A stretch of DNA of 64,000 bases, from the NCBI GenBank assembly GCA_022478985.1, contig JAKSZP010014510.1:1-64000 (forward strand), given 5' to 3'. Position 1 is the first letter of the stretch. Every line of letters begins with the position of its first letter. Below are positions 1 through 12,524 of the stretch, in pieces. Made by a program: the position numbers and the translations under genes. The DNA comes from Massospora cicadina (lineage: Eukaryota > Entomophthoromycota > Entomophthoromycetes > Entomophthorales > Entomophthoraceae). A model generated the notes under the pieces. That model made no database searches and had not been told where the DNA came from. It saw only the letters and a program-made list of their open reading frames with translations.

Positions 1-930
1 GGGAAATAGGGTCAATTTATTTTATATTGCCCATGCTCACCCCAGTTGTAGGCTTGTGTAGTATCCATGAATTTTCGTACTCTGGGTCATCTTCGCCCAT
101 TTCCTCCTCACAGAATTCCATTTCTCTCAGGCCTTCTTTTATGGGGCAAGCATGAATTTTGTGCCCAAAGGCCTGGCAGTGGTTGTATATGGGGGTGCAC
201 TTTCCACTGTTGCACGGAACAGCTGGGATTTTTTCCCATCAATGGTGAAGGATGCTATGTGAGGGATTTTTGTAATATCCTCTACTACATCCTGGTTCAG
301 AAAAATAATTGATATTGCCTTCCCAGTGCTAAGGGTCAGCATCAGCTGGAAGCTTTTCATTTCAAACTGTTTGATTTCTCCGTAGGCTTCCAAGCCTTCT
401 TGGAGATGTCTTTCAACTACTGTGCGCGCCAGTGTGGTCAGAAGATAGTAAAAAATTATAAAAATGTCTTTAAATTCAGTCCAATGGGTGCGTTTGGTTG
501 GGACCTATTGCTGTCCATCGGGAAGGTCAAGTACCACTCTGACCTTCACTGCTTTGTTCACTTCTTCCACAGTTTTGAACCCAAGACCTACCCATCCTCT
601 GCAGATAGTATGGGTTGTTAAGTACACCGCATGTGGGAAAAATTTATGTTGGGCTTCGCCAAACTTTTCCCACATTGTCAGTGTTTCTACTCCCAGGAAA
701 ACTTGTATCCTGTGTTCCACTGATGACAGTGGTTGCGATTGGGATACTTCCATATAGCTGCAGTATTTTACCAAGAAATTAAAGAAACCCGCGGGGGGCG
801 CCACCTCAGGCTTTTTATTTTTACTGATATTTTTGTTTGTACCTGTGCACTTGGTACCTTGGGCGGTGCAGGTCCAGGTCCGCTGCCCTTTACCACGTTT
901 GCCCAGCTCTTCACTTTATAATCATACTTA
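1..930 (-). mobile_element. LINE E: 5' fragment of a non-LTR retrotransposon (ORF1 region), truncated by the window edge
   Basis: Read on the minus strand, this stretch encodes a diverged relative of the LINE A/B/C ORF1. Codons at about 804-505 align with the ORF1 part around QPLLSVEFGVRVYLDIQ and WEKFCEDVHKIF (here QPLSSVEHRIQVFLG and WEKFGEAQHKFF). Codons at 393-139 align with the GKAIAVLTP...DLTQIPHSTFIDI part. A knuckle-like AFGHKIHACPIKEG follows at about 195-140 after a frameshift. The first cysteine of the CX2C pair reads Tyr. The 5' end is near 930, where the leader resembles the LINE B leader around AGCAGTTGGGCAAGC. ORF2 would lie off the left edge. It is a broken copy, from a sister family of LINE A rather than the same one. 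Confidence 0.8.
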
Positions 931-1049
931 TCTCACCTGGAATTGATTATGAAATTGTGCTGTTTGAATCAAATTGTAATACTAAAAGTGATAGTAATCA
1001 GAAAGAAAAAGTTGTTATACCCCATCATCTCAAGGAAAACTTTGATGTC

Positions 1050-1900
1050 CCACATGCTCTTGGGTGGCTCCATTTCCAGATTACTTTGACCTTCTTGTCC
1101 TGGGGATTGACTCCGTTGGGACTAGTCTCATGTCTGATGAACTCCAATTGCCTCTTCAGGAAGTTGCATTTGCTTAATTTCAGTTTTTCATTAATTTCTT
1201 GCATCTGCGTAGAGACTTTGTGGAGGTTTTGAAGATGTTCTTAAAAAGTTTGTCTGAACATGATAATACCATCTAGGTAGATTAGCACAGTTGACAGCTT
1301 TAGACCTCCAAAGTTTTGGTCTATCACGCATTGAAAAGTAGCAGGGGAGTTACATAGACCCTGCAGCATCCTTGTTGGCTCAAAAAGTCTGACTGCTGAT
1401 CAGAACGCACTTTTAATGATCCTCCAGTTAGAGCTCCATCTGCCAATATCTACTGGACAGGTCCATCGCAGAGAAAGATTTTGATCCTCCTAAGGTTTTC
1501 AATAAATAATCTATGCATGGGAGCAGGTAGGAATCCTTAACTGATTATTTTTTCCATCATTGATAGTCTTGACAAATGGTGAATCCAGCCCTTCTTGCAT
1601 ACTAACAATAGCGGTGAAGCCCAAGGACTCTATAAAGCTCTTAAAAAAGCATGTCTTCTGTTAGTCATCTTAGTTCAAGGGCAACAACGTCATCTTCAGT
1701 TTCTGAATGGCGGTAGGTTTTTGACTTAAATGGAATAGCTGATCCAGTGCCCATCTTGTTAATCACTCTTTTACAGAGTCCAGGGTAATTAGATCTAGTG
1801 CTTACGTTATCCTTAAACCATCCAGTATCTCGTCCAGTTCATTCTGTTTCTTGGAGGTCACATCTCTAAACCCTAGTTCATCAGTGTCTCCCTAAGCGTC
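1050..1900 (-). pseudogene. Ty3/gypsy reverse transcriptase fragment (gypsy-0)
   Basis: This is a reverse-transcriptase palm-domain remnant. Conserved blocks in order on the minus strand are: a stretch equivalent to DLYPLPRINDALDQLGG in gypsy-1 (weak), then FEPTRMLQGLCNSPATFQ, then LSTVLIYLDGIIMF. The second catalytic aspartate of the YxDD box is Gly. Several stops and frameshifts break the frame. It belongs to the same broad non-chromodomain Ty3 group as gypsy-1 and gypsy-2, judged by the shared MPQGLCNAPATFQ block. It cannot make an active enzyme. Confidence 0.75.
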
Positions 1901-4269
1901 TACTGACTTAATGTCATTGCAAATAGTCAGTCAAACCTGTGCAATGATCTGTTATTTCTCTACTCTAATTAGCTGGGTTTTAATATATGCTAATATGACA
2001 ATCAGCTCTCCAGAGTAGTAAGTTTTATATAATCCAGATAAAACTCTTAGCACTTGTTTGCAGATTCTGTTGTGGATGCAAACTTCCGGTATATATAGAT
2101 TGGCAGAATCTTCATGCTGATTGATAAGTTCATCCATCATCTGTCCCCTGGTTTTATCTCCATGGTTTTACTATCATTTAGCGGAAGACATTCTTCCACG
2201 CTGACCATTTCTGGTTAGTTGCTTCACACTCTTCTCTGTAAGAGTGTAGTGAGTATAATAAACTGATTAATCTGTATCTACTAAACGTCAATTTCCTTTT
2301 TATTTAGCGTCCTCATCCTTAAACATCAGTTGCTGTTGATATCTCAAAATACTCAGGGTACTGGTTTTAAAGTCGATTTTATTTTAAACTCAAGGAGAAT
2401 CTGCATCCCAATTAGTAAATTGTAGTCATCATTATCCAAGACCACTGCTGTACCTGTTAGAATTATGCTACCAAAGTGTAGTTGTTACGCTGATTAGGCT
2501 CCTAAAGCGATGGTAATAATAAGTCCAGATGTTCATTATTTTATTTAGTAGTCTATGTTAGGTATAAACTTCAGTTTCTTAAGTTTATGTGACATTATGT
2601 TGAAGGGAACCCTGTTTCCAGCACAGCCAAGATGAAGACTCTCTAGATCACTACTTTTTAATTTCGTCACACTCTTTCCAAAAGGGTTCTGGTTGTCAAA
2701 ATTCCAGTTGTACCTAATTGGACTGTTTCAAGGCTTCAGCATTAATTGTAATCTTGGTGGTATTTTTCTATCTGGCTTTAGATTCTTAAAAGTAGACACT
2801 ACAGCTGTTCTCATTCAATCAAGTTAATGTTTTGGGTAGGCAAATTTTCTTGAGCCTGGTATGTTTTGGTTAATCTAATTACAGAAATTCCATTGCCTCT
2901 TAACTTATCAGGCACATCCACCGCGCTAGGTGCCCCCTAGCACGTGACCCTGCGTTGGGTAATTCCTCATATTTGTGGTCGTCTTCACCTTCATTATGAA
3001 CTCACCCAGTTCACAGCGTTGGTGATTCCTTCTTGGGGTGTTCCTTTTTTGGCAGCAACTAAAGGACAAGAATGATATAAGAGCTCAGGCTGGTAGCACT
3101 TATTGCAAAATTAGTTTTTGAAGAGGTGGCGTTCTGTTGGTTTAAGGCTCTTGTCCTTTGGGTTATTGTTTTTGTTGTTAGTAAGTAGACAGTCTTGCTG
3201 ATTTTCAAGGGGGTTTCCACTGGCTTATATTCCATTTTATACGTCTCTTGTAAATTGATTAATGCTTCATTAGGGGCCTACAGGGACATTGTGATTTTGA
3301 CTGCAAGGGTCATATGCATCTTCAAGGAGGGATGCAATACCAAGGACTTAGCTGAACCGTTTTTTCTGTTGATAAGTTCATATTTCCTTTTGACCATAAC
3401 CGCTGAGTCTTAAGGTATTATCAAGAGGCATATTTTGCTACCAAATTTTTCTTTATTATCTTTATAAGTAAAAAAATTCCAGTTTTATGTTTGGACATAC
3501 TTTTAACTAGCAAACTCTAAGAAGAAATTCTCTTTACTTCAGTCCAGGTCAATCCAAGTTGTAAGCTCATGCTTAGGATCTCCTAAGTCTCATGACTCAT
3601 ACATCCTTTCAAGTTGTAGGATTTTGGAAGTCACTTACACTATATATGCTATCATCATACATTTGGAGTAAACAACAATGGTTCTTTTTCCCAATGTATA
3701 CATGGTCATAAAAATAATGTTTAAAGTTTAATTATTCTTCTTTAAGATCAAAAGAATTATATTCATGGCGCAACTGTCAATTGAGTGGCCAGGATTTGGT
3801 GTCTCTAGCCGAGTAGCTGCTCATGAGGTTGTAGGATCTAGTTGTAGTACAATCTGCAATTGAGCTGTCAACTCATCCCAATTTCTGTCAGATGTATTCA
3901 GCATGAATTCGTTCTGGTCTAAGCACTCTCCATATATAATCTAACTGCAGATGATCATTTTAATCTTTTCAAGGAAAAACAATCTTAATCTTTCTTCTCA
4001 ATAATCGTTGATTTGAGCTTCATTATAGTAAACGTCCTCACATTGCGGGAAAGGAGGCAATTTGGACTCTTCTAGCAGTTTCCTTGACACGCTCAAATTG
4101 ATTTTATAAGTCTTATACTAGTATTTTAAGCTGCAGATTATTAATGGATAGTTCTATCCTCCCTTGCCAGAAGCTCATAGGAATATCCAACATGGTACAC
4201 TTCCATGTCCACATCACAAAACTGTTCTTGAAGAATCTCATATTTTTTTACTCTGATCAGATGGTGTCC

Positions 4270-4287
4270 CTCCTGTAATGAGCATTA
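4270..4287 (-). other. Primer-binding-site remnant of gypsy-0
   Basis: The complement resembles TGGTGCTCACTACAGGGG, the primer-binding site seen in gypsy-1 and gypsy-2, with a few transitions (TAATGCTCATTACAGGAG). It sits upstream of the gypsy-0 gag remnant, as expected. The 5' LTR should therefore start at about 4,289 and run rightwards. Confidence 0.6.
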
Positions 4288-4288
4288 C

Positions 4289-6665
4289 ATTCAGCTCATC
4301 AAGCCCTAACTTACTAAACTTAGGCCGTTTTGCTACTTAGAGGTATTGTTCCAAAAAAAATAGACACCAGGAAACCTTTTTGAAGGGACATGATCATCAT
4401 TACTGTAGAGACCTCTTAATGAATCTATTTAATTACATCAATTTCTTATTGCAACTGTTTGCGCCCATGGAAAAACCCTTGTGGACACTCTCTGACATGT
4501 TCTCATTTATGTTGGCTACCTTAGGACATAATGGAATCCTGTACAACCTCTCCCCTTGCAGCTCATCTCCAAGGTACCGCTCAAATGATTGTCTTTGTCT
4601 TCCAGAGCAGATCTCAGACAGGGTACTTTATTCTGTTCAACCGTTAATCCCATACTGGTTATTTGAGATTAGATTACTTAAACCAATATAAGTGAAACAG
4701 AAAAGAATAGACTGAGAGGCTGTGGAAAATTTATAAAAAAGTAAAATCCAAGTAGCTTTATACTTCATGTAATATTTAAGATATAAACTTAATGTAAATT
4801 GATAATAAAATGGTAGTGGGTTTGGCAATAGTTTAGGGGTTTTAAAGACCCCCAGTAATTTGCATCTGCTTCTACTTTAGTCACGGCATACATTTGACTC
4901 AGTTCTCTTATCTGTGAGTTACGTATCATGGTAGTGATCTATGAACTAAAATGCTAAGGGGCCCTTTGTTCAGTCTTATTTTCTGGGTTGAGGTTAGGAG
5001 TTCCACATCATGTTATTTCTTCTTTACTCAATTTGGTAAAATCTGATCAGCCTCAAGTTTGTTTGATGGCGCTGTTTTACTGCGCCTCAAATCAGTGTTT
5101 TGTAAAATTCACAAAAATGGTTGATTGTTACTACTGATAATAAGCGGAAGGTTTAATTTCTTTATTTAAGTAATTCAGCTCATTAAAATCCTTGTCATTG
5201 GCCGATCATAATTTAATCTAGTGACCCTCAAAGGTATAAAAAGGAGCCAATTTGTATAGTCTTAAAGGAGGTTTGTTGTCTTCAAATAGTAGCTCTCTTC
5301 GGCTGGTAGTCATCAAATTATTTCAGGTGATATCTTTCTATCTGAATGATAAATTTTCTTGGGTTTTCTGTATACATAAAATGGATTTAATCAGTTCCTT
5401 CCGTGACTGATACGTTGCTTGCAACTTTGTTTATCAGGCATTGGATTCTGTGTATTCCAGTGGTCAAGAAATGATCTTCTGATACCTTTGCAGCCTCATC
5501 TTTGACAACATCCAATGTTATAATGTACATCATCACAGAGTTGTTGGCTAGTAGTCACAACTGCTTAGCTTACCATGACCTCTCTAAGATTAAATGTAGA
5601 TTTTTATTTCTATAGGCGGCAGATTAGGCTCAAAATTGAGCAAAGATCTTGAGATTGAGGTATAGAACCGTGCAGGTGGGTGTCCAGCAATTTAGTATCT
5701 AGGGCGCCAGTACCAGATGGTGAGTAACAAATTTAGCAAGACGTTAGTAATATGGTATGCAAATGGGCCATGACATTTTCAGAATAGGTTTTAAGGAAAC
5801 TTGATGGCTGACAAATTCTATGTGGAGTTTCACTTGAGTAAGATGTTGTGAGTGCCCCCTAATGTCCAGTTGCTTTTTATCAAGTTTATTTAAGCTTGAT
5901 AAAATAACTTAATTTGTTTCTTGTGCCTTTATTACTACATTAATTCTAAAAGTAGGAAGCCGGATGGATTGTTGATTCCAATAGTTATGTTATAGGCATT
6001 TTTACTTGTTGATTTAGAGGAGTTCGCTGGGAGGAATATGTTGCTCAGTCAATGACGTAGAATTGATAAAAATTATAATGAGAAACAATCATAGTATCAG
6101 ATGGAACTGCATGGGACAATCTGCCATCAAGATTAAATAATTAAAAGAATTTAAAAAGTGTGGCAGAGCTTTAGTGGATTGAAAAAACACGTAGTGTAAT
6201 TTGATTTGTCAAAGTATAAATTGAAAATAACTTATTGCAAGTTCCTAACCACTTTAACATAATTAATGAGAACTTTTGTTGAGTCTTCCAGAAATTAGAG
6301 ATTATGTTGAGCTAAGCAAACAGTAGGTTTTGAGAAACATATGTGCTTATAGTGATTGGCTAGGTAGCCTGGGTTTAAGTTAGATGAAAATTATATATGC
6401 TGCTAGTGTACTAGTAGGCTATCATTGAGTTTATAGAGAATAAGAATTAAAGTCCTATAGTAGATAATTATATAGTGAATTTCAAAGATGTTTGGCAGTG
6501 TGATTCTGCTAAATAATAAAAATACATTTTATTATTCATACTTTCTGTCCTTATGTGATTGTTCCAAATTTTTTTGGTATACCAACCAGGGGATAGACAA
6601 TACCAAAATCAAAACAAAAAAACTGCTTGAAAACAAATGGAAAGAAATAAAGCTACTAACCAGGC
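4289..6665. other. AT-rich stretch without a gene; its left part is probably the 5' LTR of gypsy-0
   Basis: By position next to the primer-binding site, the first several hundred bases should be the gypsy-0 5' LTR, but there is no second LTR in the window to set its end. The rest is AT-rich with only short open frames (for example 4,380-4,691 plus) that show no recognisable motif. I see no gene, RNA gene or clear repeat here. Confidence 0.4.
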
Positions 6666-6694
6666 GGTGAGAGGAAACCGTTAACCCACCATGG

Positions 6695-6722
6695 CAGAGG
6701 GTGAGGGGGGGTTGGGGGGTTG
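6695..6722 (+). other. G-run cluster with quadruplex-forming pattern
   Basis: Runs of three, seven and six guanines separated by TGA and TT lie within 28 bases. The seven-G run can supply two tracts, which meets the usual four-tract rule. It lies just 3' of the unclassified retroelement ORF that is read leftwards from 7,600. Any function is inference. Confidence 0.5.
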
Positions 6723-6749
6723 GTCCTCAGACATATGCGCCTCAATCAT

Positions 6750-7600
6750 GGGATTTTATTTAAAGTAGTTGATCAAAGCGGAGAGCCAGGGCGTTGGGTC
6801 ATCCGCGTAGTGTGGGTGGAAGTCATTGTAGTACAAGTTTTCTACCTCCTCATTAATATTAGCATGGTAAAGCGCTTCAACAAATGCCGTGACAAAAATT
6901 TCAGCTTCTTTGCGGGCTTTGGGAAGTTGGGCAAAAAGGGAGATACTGTGGCGGGTGATTTTAGCCAAAGGGTTGAATTTGGTGAGCATTGCGACATACA
7001 TGACAGCAGCTTCAGCATCATTAAATGACTTTGAGATGTCGCTGCAGTAGATTCAGGGAAGTAGGGGAGAAGAAGAGGGTGGGCAGGCCTAGCTGGAACT
7101 GAGCCATTGATTAAGCCACTGCTTTGCGTAGGGTTGGGCACTGGGGAGAGGCCACCATAGCTAAGGCGAGCTGGTAGTCACTTTGGTAGGGGGCTGCATT
7201 GGGAAGAGGAATTAAATGTCTGAGGGGTGGGGTTTCATTAAAGTCAGGAAGGAAAAATTCGGCCTGACCATAATTATATTGGCTGAGAGGTTGACTGGAA
7301 TGCTCACTAATGAGAACATTACCTGATTCATCAACCTCCGCCAATAGGTCCCAGAATTTTGGTTCATGAGAATAGTGGCGTTAAAAGTTGGGTGGATGGG
7401 AGTGGGCGAATGGGTGGGTGCTTGGGTGTGAAGGGTGGTCCAAGCCTGGCTCTGATTGGCTGGGGTGGGTTTAGGTGGGAGAATGTGGCTGGAGGATTTG
7501 GGGGGGCCGATTTCCCATTCTGGCCCATCAAATGAGAGTGGAGGGTGGGAGGGGGCAGCAAAGTGCCCCATATAGAACCCGCGGAGGGGGGCTCTGAAGC
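6750..7600 (-). pseudogene. Unclassified retroelement (gag-like/ORF1-like) protein, copy 1, frameshifted
   Basis: Four overlapping minus-strand frames form one broken protein. In order: a Pro-rich N-terminal part (FAAPSHPPLSFDG, then PEWEIGPPKSS; 7,571-7,360); an acidic part with QYNYGQAEFFLPDFNET (7,344-7,111); a middle part (7,141-6,842); and an alpha-helical part with AEIFVTAFVEALYHANINEE and HYADDPTPWLSALIN (7,001-6,756). The same order of blocks recurs on the plus strand at 29,240-30,060 (PQFFEWGIILPPPPSGKSG; EEFFIDPPNFRP; VLAFITFAEHLFLNML). Conservation of the protein across two distant copies supports a real ancestral gene. I do not recognise the family. A capsid/gag-like or LINE ORF1-like product is the best guess because copy 2 carries a zinc knuckle upstream. 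Confidence 0.5.
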
Positions 7601-8019
7601 TTCATCAGTGGAAGCGGCATGTGGTGGCCTTATGTGATTGTTATATTAAAATAATTTCATATTGCTCTCTCGTTGTATTAGTTTTACTTAACCTGCGCTA
7701 CTATCTACCAATTTCTTAGCTTAAAATTCAATGTCACTAAATTTATATAACATAATTTACTGGGGATCCCCAAGAGTTATGATTGGGAAACCTGGAGGCC
7801 CTGGAGTCCCATGATTCCCTTAAGGACTTTCAGCCACATTTAATCCCCTAAGCTCTTCAGGACCCCAGTCTCATGCTTGTCTTTAGAAAATTTTGAACTG
7901 TCAGACATGCAGGGCCCTCAGGACCTGAGATATTTTCTCTTGTGTAAGAATTATTTTTCATTGTTATGGTTTCTTTAAAACTATTTATGAGGGAATTTTA
8001 TAATAGCAACGGTTGCAAT
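7601..8019. other. Intergenic stretch, no gene seen
   Basis: No frame or motif is recognisable. The right part (from about 7,780) may belong to a longer version of repeat X, as weak resemblance continues to the left of the clear repeat, but I cannot support its limits. Confidence 0.3.
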
Positions 8020-8630
8020 TAAACTTCTAATAAAAATTGTATAAATTGATTTTATACTAGATATTTTTAGTATATTTTAATTCATAGCCAGCCTTTAATG
8101 CCAAAATTGATTAGATTTCCAAGCCTAAACTATTCTAATTATCATAACTTTTCTTTTTTTCATTAATGTTGGATTAGTAATGCAATGCTCACAGTTTGCA
8201 ACTTTCTTTAATACGTCTCACCACAAAAAAAACTTACCAATTTATTTTATTATAAACTTTATTTGTTATTTGTAATTTGCGACATTTTAAGTCTACCTAT
8301 CAGTTTTATCAAGTATGAAGTAACCCTTGATGCCATTGTTAACTTGGTAGTATGTAAGAACTTCTAGAGACCCCAAAGGTAAAAGATTACCTTGGTCATG
8401 TACCTCTTTGCAAGTGCGACCTCAGAGTCAACAGTGCATTGCTGTAAATTGGACCCACAATTTGAGTGGAATAATTCATTTAAATCAGTTAATTACCTAA
8501 ACTGCAGTTAAATGGGATCTCTCATTTGGCACAGGGTTTGTTTGCTGATGTAATGTTTAGAAACCTGGATTCTGAGTGTTAAATTATTACTAAACTTATT
8601 TTTGTTATATGGAGAAATGGCCATTTCCAA
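8020..8630. repeat. Repeat X, copy 1 (contiguous)
   Basis: The first half (8,020-8,290) resembles 8,975-9,250; a shared stretch is AGCCAGCCTTTAATGCC against GGCCAGCCATCAATGCT, followed by GATT(A/T)GATTT/GGCTTCCA. The second half (8,300-8,630) resembles 27,345-27,660; shared blocks include GTATGTAAG, AGAGACCC, GACCTCAGAGTC/GGCCTCAGAGTC and GTTTGCTGATGTAA/ATTTGCTGATGTAA. So this copy is the joined form of a repeat whose other copy was split by LINE D. It may be an old LTR, but I see no clear TG...CA ends or primer-binding site. Confidence 0.6.
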
Positions 8631-8974
8631 AGAAAATTCAACTCCATCGCCTATAACACTTGTTCTGCTCTCCTCCACTGTGCCAGGGGGAGGTTGAGGA
8701 TGCTATTTGGACTGCTGGTGGTTGAGGTCTCTTGTACCCGCCAGGAGACCTCTATGAGAAGCATTAACACTTTCTGTGACCCCTGGACTTTTGGATATTA
8801 TTCTCCTTACCTCCCATTATTTATAAAGGTTATCCATTGTATTCAGGGCTGTGAGTTGCACCCACCCTTGAGAAGTCAAAGGGGCTTTCTTTTAATGAGG
8901 GTTAGTATAATGATCAGTCTAATTGTCATAGTTTACCTAATGCTGAGTCCTAAAGTAATTCCTTCACATCAATG
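8631..8974. other. Stretch between the two X copies; no gene identified
   Basis: A 95-codon open frame (8,694-8,981, plus) spans this stretch, but it has no recognisable motif and ends in repeat X. I regard it as chance. If X copies are LTRs, this would be a very short internal region. Confidence 0.3.
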
Positions 8975-9290
8975 TAGATAACAATTAAGCAATCTGAAAA
9001 GTTTAAATAAAATTTTATTTAGATATTATTAGTATAATCTAGTGCTTGGCCAGCCATCAATGCTGGGATTGATTTGGCTTCCATGCACGAATATTTAATT
9101 TCTAAAACTCTCTTAGTATGCTTTTATAGTTGTAAAGGCGAATCTATCACTCTAAGATTGGTATTCTAACACTGCTTCACCCCACAATATAAACTTTCTT
9201 ATTTGCTTGTATGTTCTAATTATATATTTATTAAAATTCACAACATTACTATTTCTTTCATTAGTGACGTCTAACTGTTTATTGCTATTT
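8975..9290. repeat. Repeat X, copy 2, left half (split by LINE D)
   Basis: This stretch resembles the left half of X copy 1 about 960 bp upstream, through GGCCAGCCATCAATGCT and the TTTATTA...ACATT region. The similarity stops near 9,250-9,290, where LINE D is inferred to begin. The missing right half reappears at 27,345. Confidence 0.55.
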
Positions 9291-9588
9291 CAGTTATGAC
9301 TAAGAATTAAGCCAAAAAACGTTTCATGTAGAAAGTTATATTATATTTAACATGAAAAACTGCCAGTACGACTCTGTGACTAAAGGGACCCGCCAAGTGG
9401 CAGTGCTAATCCTCCTGGTAACAAGCGTACCCTCCAGGATTCATCAATGTTTAATAGGCGCAATGATAGAAAACTCAATTGACAATCCACAGCTTGTACC
9501 TACGTTTTATGCATAATAATATTTTGTATCACCAAATTACTTACTATCTGTCTATCAAAATAGTGCTCCATTAATTTTCATTTATTGA

Positions 9589-9654
9589 GGGGTAAAGGAC
9601 CCCATTTTTATTGAATTAGTGTCAGAGCAGCAGGAATATTTATTCCCTGCTGCT
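9589..9654. other. Two adjacent inverted repeats (hairpins)
   Basis: GGGGT-AAAGG-ACCCC lies at 9,589-9,603. A longer stem, AGCAGCAGG...CCTGCTGCT, with AATA/TATT continuing the pairing, lies at 9,626-9,654. They fall in the inferred 5' region of LINE D; no function can be assigned. Confidence 0.5.
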
Positions 9655-12524
9655 ATCTTCCTCAAGGGGAAGTTTTTATTACGGTTGGTTTGACTTAGGT
9701 TCCCTGCCAAAGGGGCAGCTGATGCAGCTACAAACGTTATTGTTAAAATTCTATCCAAGGCGTGTCACATATAATGAATTTAGAACTCACACTCTGAAAT
9801 AAACTACGCAATTTTTATTAATTTGATGTTATTTCAAGTACCCTCCCCCACAATTTTTTAATGAAAATAACCTGAAAAGGGGCCATGGAAAGTTTGGTGT
9901 TCTCAAGTAGTTTAAACTACAAAGCTTTACTTAATGCCAAAGCTCAGTAGTAGAAAAGATATTGCTGTTATTGACCCCACCTGGAAACCTGATAAACTTG
10001 TCTAAATCCCAAAATTTCTTTCTTCGCCTTACTTGGTGGTATCCCATCTGATCAACTTACTGTCTTCCTTGAAAATGGAGCCCCTATTTGCACTTAGTAA
10101 AAAGTGTTGGGTTACAAGGCGCATACCTACCCATTACAAGGGAAGGAACTGAAGTATTCTTTTGATGAAAATAATAATGGAAAATAAGCATCCTGATTAT
10201 GTTCAAGTATCTGATGTCTCCACATAATTTACTTGGGGTGAGGCCAAATTATATAAAGTTGTGGCTCTTATGTCTGATATCAACATAAAGTGTATCAAAA
10301 GGCGCTCAAAAAGGCTTCCAGGAAAGAAGATAAAGAGTTAATCACCTTAAAACACACACTGTCTGTGGAGACACTGGCGAACTGCCTCCTTCAAGAACCC
10401 AGTGTATAAAATTGAGGACTAGCTCGCTAATTAATGTATTTCTTCTTCAATAGTTGGGAAGAGTTTTGGCTGATAAATCTTCTAATATGCTATGTGACTT
10501 ACAGTTTTTCCTAACCGTTTGGAAGCTAAAAAAGCTAAACAACAATAATTAACTCTTCTGGTCTTCTTTTGGCTATATTTTCCCTCTCTAATCAGGAACT
10601 CTACAGACACATGTAATTATGATAAGCTCCCCTGAATGGCTTTCTTTACTTATTATTATGAAAAGTAAATTAAGATAAGGTGAAAATACAAAAATATGGA
10701 AAGATTATGATTTTATTTTAGGGCCAGGCGATGGTATTTTATACCTCTAGGGCATCTCCTGGCCATATTCATCTATTAGATGAGTTCATAAACCCATGCC
10801 AATCCGTAATGAATTATGGCAGTGGTTATTAAAATATCCTCAAGTTAATCTAGCCCTTGAATTATCTTAATTACAATTGTTTCAGCCTGATTGGAGGCAC
10901 TATTACTCTTGTAATCAGGAAGATTATTAGGCTTAATATTAGTACCTCAGATGTGTAAACTCACCTCTTAATCAGCCCAATTACATTTCGTCATACAGCT
11001 GATGAAATACAAATAATGGGGAGAATAAAAATATAGAGTTTGATTTATGATGCACCCCTAATCATGACGTCAGCAAGCCTCTCAATAGTACTAGGTACTC
11101 TCTATTCAGGCCATCCATGTGCAAGTACTATAGTGCCAATTATGATGATCAATATACATTAAAAATAGAACTCATGAATCATTTTTGCATTAAAATTGTA
11201 AATGCAATTAGATTTGTGCCGTAGATTCACTTGGTTTACCCAAGTGGATCCCCTAATCGGCCAAATAAAAATTCTATCATAGCTATTATAGGCTACGATA
11301 TTTAGGTCATTTAGACGCAATCCTGGAGGTTTTGAGGTGAATATGATTTATCAGATTATACAGATAAATCAGGAAGGATCAAAGGATCCATAAATGGGAG
11401 TAATCTATTAGCATTGGTGGTTTTCTCAAAGGGTTTATTTTTGAGTCAACTATCAAGATTTAATACCCAGCAACGCCAGCAAGTGTCAGGTGGTAGATTG
11501 CCCTGAGAAATATTCATATACATTTGACCTAATCCTCTCACTTTAACACACAATTCCTTTGATAATGACGCAATTAGCCAAGCTTATTCACATTATAAAC
11601 CTTCTAGAAAATTAGATTGTTTGAAAAAGTTACCTTAATTTTGTTCTAAGCCCCTTTTAAATAATAATATGCCATCACGATTAGATAGAGGTGCTACCTC
11701 TAGGCAATGTCTTTTCACTTGAACCAATATTGTTTATGGGCGCGGCTGGGTCTAAAGACCCAGCTCATAGCTCATAGATCGGCCTGGGTGTCCATTAGAA
11801 GATAGGAACAAACAATGTCGTAGGTATAGGAGCTTCCACATCTTATTCTAAGAAACAAAATTCCTTGTGTAACCCTCCTTCTGAAATATTGGGTATCCAA
11901 GAAAACTATTGTTTGGCAGGAAAGGAAGGGGAGTGGTCAAAAACTGTTCTTTCTGTGAGCTCTACTTGGTCTCATTCCTGTAGGTTCATTATTCATTCTA
12001 CCAAAGAAATTAATGTGATTAGAACTTATAAATTTTTAATGAATGGGAACTAGCTGTCACGTTCTTATAAAAATAATGAGGACTTCATTCTACTTAACAT
12101 ACCCACTATAATTCATCTGGCCACATGGACTTTCTCATGAGAGTACCCAACCTGCCCTTCCAGATACCACCTTTGTTATGTTGTAAATTTCAACTATTGA
12201 TCAAATGCTACAATTGATTGCTGGTCACTAACCTCTTAACACCTGTCAGGTCATATCAAATTTATAGTGCACAAAGCTCACAAAAAATTATATGATCCCT
12301 TATACTTATTCTTCTGAGGTGGCTCACATGACACGGCCACATATACAGCAGGGTACAATTTTGTAAATGACCCGCATAGATTAAATTCTCTACCCTACAT
12401 TTACAGCTAGGAATCTCCAGGTTTTATACAATCGTGATGCAATTTTAGACCATCATCTAGTAAAATTACCTTAGGCGCTTTTGGTAAACCACAGACTCAA
12501 TTATATTGGAATAAGGTAAGTATT

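Larger units (their letters stand above)
930..4288 (-). mobile_element. gypsy-0: internal region of an old Ty3/gypsy retrotransposon (gag, protease and RT remnants)
   Basis: On the minus strand a reverse transcriptase can still be followed at about 1,900-1,050. It contains MLQGLCNSPATFQ (about 1,385-1,326), matching MPQGLCNAPATFQ of gypsy-1, then VLIYLDGIIMF (about 1,300-1,258), where the catalytic YLDD box reads YLDG. Downstream RNase H and integrase are missing; the LINE E leader starts there instead. Upstream, at about 3,112-3,066, a Cys-rich stretch (CNKCYQPELLYHSC) lies where a gag zinc knuckle would be expected, but it is degenerate. The region ends at a primer-binding-site remnant at 4,270-4,287. 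No frame stays open for more than a few dozen codons. The RT call is firm; gag and protease limits are inferred from position. Confidence 0.75.

Noticed and set aside
787..7590. CCGCGGG-containing motif near 790 and near 7,580 as a shared element end
   Set aside because: Only about ten bases agree and the surrounding sequence does not align.
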